A stretch of DNA of 64,000 bases from Micromonospora chalcea (GTDB lineage: Bacteria > Actinomycetota > Actinomycetes > Mycobacteriales > Micromonosporaceae). Within the stretch, counting starts at the first letter, position 1, and every line of letters begins with the position of its first letter. The notes under the pieces are model-generated. The model was not told the DNA's origin, searched no databases, and saw only the letters and a program-made list of their open reading frames with translations. The stretch lies in NCBI RefSeq assembly GCF_002926165.1, contig NZ_MAGP01000001.1:310001-374000 (forward strand), written 5' to 3'. The position numbers and the translations under genes are program-made. Shown here piece after piece: positions 55,062-62,431 of this stretch.

Positions 55062-56660
55062 GTGGATCCGGTACCGGTTCTGGTCGTGGGCGCGGGCCCG
55101 GTCGGCATGGTCACCGCGCTGGCGCTCGCCCGTCACGGCGTCGCCTGCGTCCTCGTCGACCAGGGCTTCGAGACGTCCGTCCATCCCAAGCTGGACTACG
55201 TCAACGCCCGCAGCATGGAGTTCTTCCGGCAGTTCGGCCTCGCCGACGACGTGCGTGCCGCCGGGGTCGCGCCCGAGCACCGGTCCGACGTGATCTGGTC
55301 GACCGGCCTCGCCGGTGAGCCGATCACCAGGTGGGGCCTGCCCTCGGTGACGCAGGAGTGGCGCCGCATCGCCGAGCACAACGACGGCACCCAGCCGGCC
55401 GAGCCGGGCCAGCGGATCTCCCAGATCGACCTGGAGCCGGTCCTGCGGGCGCGCTGCCGGCGGGAACCGCTCGTCGACCTGCGCCTCGGCGTACGGTTCG
55501 ACTCGCTGACCCAGGACGACGCGGGGGTCACCAGCGTGCTGGCCGACGACACCGGCGGCGAGGTCCGGCTGCGGTCGCGGTACGTCGTCGGGTGCGACGG
55601 CGCGTCGAGCCGGGTCCGCCGGGCCGTGGGCATCGGCGAGGAGGGCTTCGACGTGCCCGGCCTGCCGGGCGCGTTCATGGTGCACTTCACCAGCCGGGAC
55701 CTGGACAGCCTGCACCGGCACGGCCGGTTCTGGCACTACTTCGCGTTCCGGTACGTGCTCATCGCGCAGGACGAGGTGGACACCTGGACCGCGCACGTCA
55801 ACGGGATCGACCCGAACGAGTTCGACGAGCCGCCGGCCGACCCGGAGGCGTTCCTGCTCGACACGATCCGCACCGAGCTGCGGATCGACAAGGTGCTGCT
55901 CACCTCGCGCTGGCGTCCCGGCTTCATGCTCGCCGACCGGTACCGCGCCGGCCGGGTGCTCCTCACCGGGGACTCGGCGCACCGGATGTTCCCCACCGGC
56001 GCGTACGGCATGAACACCGGCATCGGTGACGCCGTCGACGTGGCCTGGAAGCTCGCCGCGGTGCTCCGGGGCTTCGGCGGCCCCGCGCTGCTCGACAGCT
56101 ACGACGCCGAACGCCGCCCGGTGGGGCGGCGCAACATGCACACCTCGCACCGGCACCTGGGCGTGCACCTGCGGGCGGGGGAACTGCTGCGCGACGGCGC
56201 CCCGCTGCCGTCCGTCGCGGCCTTCCTCGACGCCAAGCGGGGCGAGAACGAGTACCGGGGCATCGAGCTGGGCTACCGCTATGCCGGCTCGCCGGTGCTC
56301 CGGCCGGAGGGCCCGGCCGAACCCCCGGACGACCCGCGGGTGTACACCCCGACGACCTGGCCCGGCGCCCGCCCGCCCAGTCTTTTGCTCAGTGGCGGGC
56401 AGCAGATCTTCGACCGGTTCGACCCGGCCTCGTTCACCCTCGTGGACTTCACCGGCGACGGCGCCGCCGATCCGCTGCTGGCGGCGGCGGCCGCGCGGGG
56501 CCTGCCGGTCACCCACACGGTGGTGACCGACGCCCGGGCCCGCGAGCTGTGGGAACGCGACCTCGTCCTGCTGCGGCCGGACCACCACGTCGCCTGGCGG
56601 GGCAACACCGCGCCGCCGGACCCCGACGCCGTGGTCCAGCGCGTACGGGGTGGCGGATAG
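55062..56660 (+). CDS. FAD-dependent aromatic hydroxylase (PheA/TfdB type)
   Basis: 532 residues. FAD motifs GAGPVGMVTALALARHG, GCDGASSRVRR and TGDSAHRMFPTGAYGMNTG are intact, and a C-terminal thioredoxin-like domain without cysteines follows. This class hydroxylates phenols and quinones, and also performs epoxidation in polyketide tailoring. GTG 55062 has GGGAGG upstream. It sits alone between a symporter and the DAHP synthase; a late oxidation of the dibenzodiazepinone is possible. Confidence 0.92.
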   Translation: MDPVPVLVVGAGPVGMVTALALARHGVACVLVDQGFETSVHPKLDYVNARSMEFFRQFGLADDVRAAGVAPEHRSDVIWSTGLAGEPITRWGLPSVTQEWRRIAEHNDGTQPAEPGQRISQIDLEPVLRARCRREPLVDLRLGVRFDSLTQDDAGVTSVLADDTGGEVRLRSRYVVGCDGASSRVRRAVGIGEEGFDVPGLPGAFMVHFTSRDLDSLHRHGRFWHYFAFRYVLIAQDEVDTWTAHVNGIDPNEFDEPPADPEAFLLDTIRTELRIDKVLLTSRWRPGFMLADRYRAGRVLLTGDSAHRMFPTGAYGMNTGIGDAVDVAWKLAAVLRGFGGPALLDSYDAERRPVGRRNMHTSHRHLGVHLRAGELLRDGAPLPSVAAFLDAKRGENEYRGIELGYRYAGSPVLRPEGPAEPPDDPRVYTPTTWPGARPPSLLLSGGQQIFDRFDPASFTLVDFTGDGAADPLLAAAAARGLPVTHTVVTDARARELWERDLVLLRPDHHVAWRGNTAPPDPDAVVQRVRGGG

Positions 56661-56738
56661 GCGCGACGTGCCGTCACCGGCGGCCGGGTCACGCGCACAC
56701 GCGACCGGCGGTCCGGCTGACTCTCGACTGGAGGACAG

Positions 56739-57980
56739 ATGCAGCAATCCGGTTCAACGGCGGAACGCAGCCCACTCGGGCCGTGGGAGGGCAAGCCGGC
56801 GGTCCAGCAACCGGACTGGCAGGACCACCCGGCGTACGCCCAGACCTGTGCGGCGTTGGCGGCGGCCCCGCCGCTGGTCCCGCCCGGGGAGGTACGGCGG
56901 CTCCGGCAGGCGTTGTCCGAGCTGGCGTCGGCCGGCGGGCTCCTGCTGCAGCTGGGCGACTGCGCCGAGAGCCTCTACGAGTGCACCCCCCGGCACACCT
57001 CGGACAAGATCGAGGTCATCGACCGGCTGGGGGACCGGCTCAGTGAGCTCACCGGGCGCAACGTGCTGCGGGTGGGCCGGATGGCCGGGCAGTTCGCCAA
57101 GCCCCGGTCGCAGGCGACGGAGTGGCACGACGCGCTGAGCATCCCCTCCTTCCGCGGCCACATGATCAATTCCGAGCTGGCCGCGCCCGGTACGCGCAAG
57201 GCCGACCCGCGCCGCATGTGGTGGGCGTACGAGGCGAGCGACCGGGTGCAGCGGGTGCTGCGCGCCCACCGGGAGGGGGCCGGGCGGGCAGCGCGGACCG
57301 AGGGGCCCTGGTCGAGCCACGAGGCCCTCGTTGTCGACTACGAGTCCCGGCTGATCCGCCGGGACCCGGACACGGGTGAGCGCTACCTGGCGTCGACCCA
57401 CCTGCCGTGGGTGGGGGAGCGGACCCGCCGCTCCGCCGAGGCGCACGTGGCCATGCTGTCCACTGTGGCGAACCCGGTCGGCTGCAAGATCGGGCCGGAC
57501 GCCGACCCGGACGAGGTCCTGCGGGTGTGCGAGGCGCTCGACCCGCGGCGCGAGCCCGGCCGTCTCGTCCTGATCCCGCGGATGGGCCGGGACCGGATCC
57601 GGGAGGCCCTGCCGCCGATCGTCCGCGCGGTGGTGAACGCGGGCCACCCGGTGCTCTGGTTGAGCGACCCCATGCACGGCAACACCGTCAAGGCCTCGGT
57701 CGGCCTGAAGACGCGCCACCTCTCCGACGTGGTCACCGAGGCGCTGCGGTTCCGCGACATCCTCGACCGGCAGCGGCAGCACGCCGCCGGGCTGCACGTC
57801 GAGGTCGCCGCCACCGACGTGACCGAGTGCGTCGGCGGTTCGGTGGCCGGCGAGGAGGACCTGGCGCGTCACTACACCTCGCTGTGCGACCCCCGGCTCA
57901 ACCCGGGGCAGGCCACCGAGTTGATCGAAGCGTGGGCCAAGGACACCGCGACGGTCGGCCCGGCGCCGAGGCGGCCCTGA
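56739..57980 (+). CDS. Class II DAHP synthase (PhzC/shikimate type)
   Basis: 413 residues. Family features: LQLGDCAES near 70, GRMAGQFAKPRS near 112, DPMHGNTVKA near 315 and VTECVGG near 370. It condenses erythrose 4-phosphate with phosphoenolpyruvate and boosts flow into chorismate for ADIC. Metal-site Cys, His and Asp regions appear intact. Extra copies of this enzyme are usual in clusters that draw on chorismate. Confidence 0.94.
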   Translation: MQQSGSTAERSPLGPWEGKPAVQQPDWQDHPAYAQTCAALAAAPPLVPPGEVRRLRQALSELASAGGLLLQLGDCAESLYECTPRHTSDKIEVIDRLGDRLSELTGRNVLRVGRMAGQFAKPRSQATEWHDALSIPSFRGHMINSELAAPGTRKADPRRMWWAYEASDRVQRVLRAHREGAGRAARTEGPWSSHEALVVDYESRLIRRDPDTGERYLASTHLPWVGERTRRSAEAHVAMLSTVANPVGCKIGPDADPDEVLRVCEALDPRREPGRLVLIPRMGRDRIREALPPIVRAVVNAGHPVLWLSDPMHGNTVKASVGLKTRHLSDVVTEALRFRDILDRQRQHAAGLHVEVAATDVTECVGGSVAGEEDLARHYTSLCDPRLNPGQATELIEAWAKDTATVGPAPRRP

Positions 57981-58071
57981 GGTGCCGACCTTTTTCGAAC
58001 TGCGGGAAAATTGACAGAAGGAGACCTGCCGGAGCAAATTCGGCCAGGCTAGCCGCGCCGCAGTTCGTCGT

Positions 58072-58102
58072 CCACTACCTGCGTGGGTAGTGTCTACTAC
58101 CC
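58072..58102. promoter_or_regulatory. Pathway palindrome, site C (StrR-like gene), with overlapping second repeat
   Basis: CACTACC-N6-GGTAGTG (58073-58092) overlaps GGGTAG-N6-CTACCC (58085-58102), giving three half-sites. The box downstream is weaker (TCAGTGG around 58115). Suggests self-control of the regulator gene. Confidence 0.65.
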
Positions 58103-58241
58103 GTGCCGGGACCGTCAGTGGTGTTGCCCAGCAGGAATCCCATCGCAATGATGTGTGGGAAGGTGTAATCCTTCGATCGGTGACGCGCGCACCTCATCTT
58201 ATCCGCACGGAATCCTGTCTCGGCTGAAGCGAGTGTTTCCA

Positions 58242-59264
58242 ATGTGGGGCAACTCAAACACGCTGGAAGTGAAGGGCAACGACGAGAGATTTCCCCTGCC
58301 GGACGCAGCTACGGAGGATCGGTCTGTGCTTGGCGAGACGGTTCCGGTTTCCGCGCTGCTGCCCGGCGACTCCCCGCGACTGGCGGGAGAGAACGTCGAG
58401 CACATCCGGCTGCTGGCCGCGATGCACGACCTCCCCCCGATCCTCGTGCAGCGCGGCACGATGCGGGTGATCGACGGCATGCACCGGCTGCGGGCCGCCA
58501 AGCTGCGCGGCGACGAGACCGTACGGGTGACGTTCTTCGACGGCGACGACGCCGCGGCGTTCCTGCTCTCGGTCGACGCCAACATCAAACACGGGCTGCC
58601 GCTGTCCCGCGCCGACCGGGAGGCCGCCGCCACCCGCATCCTGCGGTTGTATCCGCAGTGGTCGGACCGCGCCGTTGCCGCCGCCGCCGGGCTGTCCCCG
58701 ACCACGGTCAGCGGCATCCGGCGCCGCCTGCTGCAACCGGCGGCGCGGGAGGGCAGCCGGGTGGGACGGGACGGCCGGGTCCGCCCGCTGGACGGCTCGG
58801 CGGGCCGGCGGCGGGCCAGCGCGGTCATCGCGCTCCGGCCGGACGCGCCCCTGCGTGCCATCGCGAAGGAGGCCGGGGTGTCGGTGGGCACGGCGCGGGA
58901 CGTGCGCGCCCGGCTGCAGGCGGGCCGGGACCCGGTCCTGACCCCGCAGCGGCCGGCGGCCGAGCCCGAGCCGGCCGCCGACGACGGGTCGGAGGCGCGC
59001 AGGCGCCGGCCGGGCCAGGCCCCGGCGCCGCCCGTCGACTGGCCGGCGGTACGCGGGAACCTGATCCGCGACCCCGCGGTGAAGTACGCCGAGGTGGGCC
59101 GGGCCTTCGTCCGGTGGGCCGACGGGCACGTGGTCGACCCGGCCGCCTGGCGCGAGTTCGTCGACGCCGTGCCGCCGTACTGGCGCACATCGGTGGCCGA
59201 GCTGGCCCGCTCGTGCGCCGCCGCCTGGCTGGCGTTCGCCCAGGAACTGGAGGACCGGGCGTGA
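58242..59264 (+). CDS. StrR-like ParB-domain pathway activator
   Basis: 340 residues from ATG 58242. The ParB/Srx N-terminal domain is clear (DLPPILVQRGTMRVIDGMHRLR, split by context, near 65), followed by the StrR-like middle (PQWSDRAVAAAAGLSPTTVSG, helix-turn-helix near 145) and a second helix-turn-helix (AIAKEAGVSVGTARDVR). StrR, NovG and relatives bind palindromes to activate their clusters. In-frame GTG at 58155 could add 29 residues; the start is uncertain as no strong ribosome site precedes either. It is the best candidate to bind CACTACY-N6-RGTAGTG, which also lies upstream of itself. Confidence 0.88.
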   Translation: MWGNSNTLEVKGNDERFPLPDAATEDRSVLGETVPVSALLPGDSPRLAGENVEHIRLLAAMHDLPPILVQRGTMRVIDGMHRLRAAKLRGDETVRVTFFDGDDAAAFLLSVDANIKHGLPLSRADREAAATRILRLYPQWSDRAVAAAAGLSPTTVSGIRRRLLQPAAREGSRVGRDGRVRPLDGSAGRRRASAVIALRPDAPLRAIAKEAGVSVGTARDVRARLQAGRDPVLTPQRPAAEPEPAADDGSEARRRRPGQAPAPPVDWPAVRGNLIRDPAVKYAEVGRAFVRWADGHVVDPAAWREFVDAVPPYWRTSVAELARSCAAAWLAFAQELEDRA

Positions 59265-59324
59265 AAACGCCGGCCCGCATATTTGCGGCGGTGCCGACGC
59301 CCACCACGAATTGCGCTGCCGCCG

Positions 59325-59346
59325 CCACTACCCGATTGAGTAGTGG
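59325..59346. promoter_or_regulatory. Pathway palindrome, site D (haloperoxidase-like gene)
   Basis: CACTACC-N6-AGTAGTG with outer C/G pair. TTAATGT at 59367-59373 starts 31.5 bases from the centre, one base more than at sites A and B. Confidence 0.7.
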
Positions 59347-59444
59347 ACCGGCGTGAATAACGCGCGTTAATGTTCCTTCGATCCGCTGCCCTCATTTTCG
59401 GTGAGCACATTTGTGCGGCGGTCCAATGGAGAGGAGAATTCCCG

Positions 59445-60926
59445 GTGAAGATTCTGAGGCGGCCGCGGAAACGGCATCTCGGGGGTGCCGCGGCCGTCGC
59501 CGCGGCGATCGCCCTGGTGGCGACGCTGACGAACGGTGTGTCGGCGGCCCCGCAGGCAGCGACCTTCGACCTCGACCACGGGAACGCCCTGACCGACGTC
59601 ATCTACCCGGCTCTCAACACCGAACCGCGGGTCGAGTACAGCGGCCGGCCCGGGTCCTGGGCCGCGGACCGGGCCATGCTCATCGAACTGCCGTGGTTCG
59701 ACGCCCTGGCGGCGTACCACCCCACCGCGGTCGGCATCTTCTCCACCATCGGCCGCCGTCCGGCCGAGGAGCACACCACGCGCAACAAGAACATCGCCGT
59801 CATCTACTCGGCCTACACCTCGCTCAGCAAGCTCTACCCGCAGCACGAGGCGACCTGGCAGCGGATGATGGCCACCGCGGGCCTGGACCCGGCGGTCACC
59901 GCGGAGGACCGGACCACCGCCAGCGGCATCGGCATCCTCGCCGCGAAGAACGCGATGGCGGCGCGCCACAACGACGGTACGAACCGGGACGGCGACGCGG
60001 GCGGCCGCCGCTACAACCGTGAGCCGTACGCCGACCACACCGGCTACCGGCCGGTCAACAGCCCGTACGAGCTGCGCTTCCCGTCGCGCTGGCAGCCGAA
60101 CACCATCTCCAAGCGCGAGGTCGTCAACACGCAGGAGTTCGCGACGCCCCAGTTCGGCCGGGTCAAGCCGATCACCTTCGACCGGCCCGAGCAGTTCCGG
60201 CTCACCCCGCCGGCGAACCACCACCTGCTGAACCCGAAGGGCTACCGCAAGCAGGCCGACGAGGTGCTGCGCGCCTCGGCCGGCCTGGACGACCGCAAGA
60301 AGATGAGCGCGGAGATCTTCAGCGACAACATCACGCCGTACGGCGCCATCGCGCACACGCTGCTGCGGGGCCGGTACAACACCGAGGACTCCGTCCGGTT
60401 CATCGTGATGACGGACGTCGCCGGGTTCGACGTGGCGATCGCCTCCTGGTACTACATGCGCAAGTACGACTCGGTGCAGCCGTTCAGCGCGATCCGCCAC
60501 CTGTACCCGAACAAGAAGCTGACCGCGTGGGGCGGCCCGGGCCGGGGCACCGTCAACGACATCACCGGCACCCAATGGCGCAGCTACCTCAGCTCGGTCG
60601 CCATCGCAGCTCCGGAGTACCCGTCGGTAAACGCGGCGGTCTGCGTCGCCTACGCCCAGGTCGCGCGCCGGTTCACCGGCACCGACAAGCTGACCGTGGT
60701 GATCCCGGTGCGCAAGGGCTCCTCGATCGTGGAGCCGGGCGTGACTCCGGCCGCCGACATGATGCTGACCTGGAACAGCTACTCGGAGTGGGCCGCCGAG
60801 TGCGGGCAGAGCCGGGTCTGGGCCGGCGAGAACTTCCCCGCCTCGGTCGCGGCCGTCGACCAGTACGCGCCGCAGCTCGGTGACCGTGCCTTCGACTTCG
60901 TCCAGCGCAAGCTGAACGGGCGCTGA
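59445..60926 (+). CDS. Secreted vanadium-haloperoxidase-like protein lacking catalytic histidines
   Basis: 493 residues from GTG 59445, with a clear GAGAGGAG upstream. The N-terminus is a basic signal peptide (RRPRKRHLGG, then hydrophobic to SAAPQ). The fold matches bacterial vanadium-dependent haloperoxidase/PAP2-like proteins, but the active-site PSGH is PSVN (near 390) and the GxHF that ligates vanadate is GENF (near 460). The upstream arginine region (SVQPFSAIRHLYP) is kept. I expect no haloperoxidase activity; it could bind substrate or phosphate. Preceded by pathway site D. Confidence 0.8.
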   Translation: MKILRRPRKRHLGGAAAVAAAIALVATLTNGVSAAPQAATFDLDHGNALTDVIYPALNTEPRVEYSGRPGSWAADRAMLIELPWFDALAAYHPTAVGIFSTIGRRPAEEHTTRNKNIAVIYSAYTSLSKLYPQHEATWQRMMATAGLDPAVTAEDRTTASGIGILAAKNAMAARHNDGTNRDGDAGGRRYNREPYADHTGYRPVNSPYELRFPSRWQPNTISKREVVNTQEFATPQFGRVKPITFDRPEQFRLTPPANHHLLNPKGYRKQADEVLRASAGLDDRKKMSAEIFSDNITPYGAIAHTLLRGRYNTEDSVRFIVMTDVAGFDVAIASWYYMRKYDSVQPFSAIRHLYPNKKLTAWGGPGRGTVNDITGTQWRSYLSSVAIAAPEYPSVNAAVCVAYAQVARRFTGTDKLTVVIPVRKGSSIVEPGVTPAADMMLTWNSYSEWAAECGQSRVWAGENFPASVAAVDQYAPQLGDRAFDFVQRKLNGR

Positions 60927-60943
60927 TCCCCGCTGTACCGGTC

Positions 60944-60983
60944 CGCGCTGCCGGCCATGCCCTCGGGCGTGGCCGGCAGCGCG
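60944..60983 (+). terminator. Terminator after haloperoxidase-like gene
   Basis: Perfect 14-base arms (60944-60957 and 60970-60983) with a short inner GCCC/GGGC extension. Confidence 0.75.
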
Positions 60984-61007
60984 CGTTCCGACCCCCTCAC
61001 CACATGT

Positions 61008-61020
61008 CTTGCATAGCAAG
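61008..61020 (+). promoter_or_regulatory. PadR operator candidate
   Basis: CTTGC-ATA-GCAAG, followed by TATCTTGCGAGG directly before the PadR start codon. Placed to overlap the promoter, as expected for self-repression. Confidence 0.55.
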
Positions 61021-61034
61021 GTATCTTGCGAGGC

Positions 61035-61373
61035 ATGGACGGGGCACGTGAGCGGATCACCACGAACATCCGCAAGGGCGTGCTGGAGTACTGCGTGCTC
61101 GCGCTGCTCTCACGGCGCGACATGTACGGCCTGGAACTGGCCGACTGGCTCGCCGTGCGCGGCCTGACCGCCAGCGAGGGCAGCCTGTATCCGCTGCTCG
61201 CCCGCATGCGGCAGGCCGGCACCGTGCAGACCCGGTGGGTGGCCCCCGAGCAGGGGCACGCCCGGCGGTACTACGCGATCACCGACCAGGGGCGGGCGCA
61301 CCTGCGGGTGTTCGCGACGGTGTGGCGGGAGATCCAGCCGCACGTGGACGAGTTGATGGGGGAGGAAGGATGA
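61035..61373 (+). CDS. PadR-family transcriptional regulator
   Basis: 112 residues. Winged helix with KGVLEYCVLALLSRRDMYGLEL, split by context, near the start and SEGSLYPLLARMRQAG near 45, ending in YYAITDQGRAHL. It couples by ATGA to a membrane protein with a HAAS domain, a common pairing in which PadR represses the operon. The upstream repeat at 61008 is the likely operator. Confidence 0.92.
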   Translation: MDGARERITTNIRKGVLEYCVLALLSRRDMYGLELADWLAVRGLTASEGSLYPLLARMRQAGTVQTRWVAPEQGHARRYYAITDQGRAHLRVFATVWREIQPHVDELMGEEG

Positions 61374-62431
61374 GCGACGACGGCCTCCCGGAGGCGGCGT
61401 GGGCCTACCTGCGGGCGCTGGACGCGGAGTTGTCGGACGTCCCGTCCGGCACGGCGGAGGAGATCGTCGCGGATGTCCGCGCGCACATCGCCGACGCCCT
61501 CGACAGCGGGCGGAGCGCCGACGAGGTCCTCGCCGGCCTGGGTGCCGCGCCGGACGTGGCCCGGCAGGCGCGGGAGGAGCTGGGGCTACCGGACCAGGAC
61601 CGCCCGGAGCGGGTCGGCCGGACGCTGTCCCTGGTCGCGTCGGCGGTCGGCGTGCTGATCGCCGTGTGCGTGAGCTTCCTGCTGCCGTCCACAGTGCCGG
61701 TCGAGCCGATCCAGGCCGACGCCGGCGAGCAGGGCGTCCTCGGCCGGCTCGGTCCGGGAATCGCGCTGCTCACGCTGCTGCCGGCGCTCGTCGCGGCCGC
61801 GCCGCTCGTGGCGCCCGCCCGGGTACGCGCCGGGTCGCGGCTCGCCGGCGCGATCGCGCTGACCATGTTCGCCTGCGCGGCCGGCGAGACGGGCCTGTAC
61901 TACTTCCCGCTCGCGCTGGTGGCCTGGGCGGCGGCGTTCGTGCCGTGGGCCGTGCGGCGAGGCGCCGGGGGACGGTGGTGGCACGTCCTGGCCGGTGGGA
62001 TCGTGGCGATGCCCGGCGTGCTCGTGGCGGTCGCGTCGGCCGGCGGCTCGGTCGGTGTCGGCTGGGTGGGCGCGGCGCTGTGGATCGCCGGGCCGGTCGC
62101 GGCCGGTGCGCTGTGCGCCTACGGATTCCGGGCCGGGTACGCGGTGACCGCGCTGGCCGGCGCGCTGGTCATGATCCTCGCGATGGCCGAGCGCGGCTTC
62201 CTGTTCGCCGCCTTCTGGCTGTTCGGCGGGCTGTACCTGGCGCTCGGCGCCGCCGGGTACGCGGCGGCGCGGCCAGCCGACGGTGACCCCGCCACCGCGC
62301 GGGCGGCCGACGGTGACCCCACCTCACCGCCCGTCGACGGCGACCCCGCCGGGGCGCCCGGCGCACCGGCCCGGCCGCGACCCGCCCCGGCCACGGAGGC
62401 GGACCCGGAGGCCGCGGCGCCGGCCGGCTAG
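61370..62431 (+). CDS. HAAS-domain membrane protein
   Basis: 353 residues. N-terminal HAAS-type helical domain (AWAYLRALDAELSDV, AEEIVADVRAHIADAL), then about eight membrane helices from 85 to 300, and a proline/alanine tail with three ADGDPx-type repeats. Function unknown; partner of PadR. Overlaps the end of the convergent acyl-CoA oxidase by four bases. Confidence 0.85.
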   Translation: MSDDGLPEAAWAYLRALDAELSDVPSGTAEEIVADVRAHIADALDSGRSADEVLAGLGAAPDVARQAREELGLPDQDRPERVGRTLSLVASAVGVLIAVCVSFLLPSTVPVEPIQADAGEQGVLGRLGPGIALLTLLPALVAAAPLVAPARVRAGSRLAGAIALTMFACAAGETGLYYFPLALVAWAAAFVPWAVRRGAGGRWWHVLAGGIVAMPGVLVAVASAGGSVGVGWVGAALWIAGPVAAGALCAYGFRAGYAVTALAGALVMILAMAERGFLFAAFWLFGGLYLALGAAGYAAARPADGDPATARAADGDPTSPPVDGDPAGAPGAPARPRPAPATEADPEAAAPAG

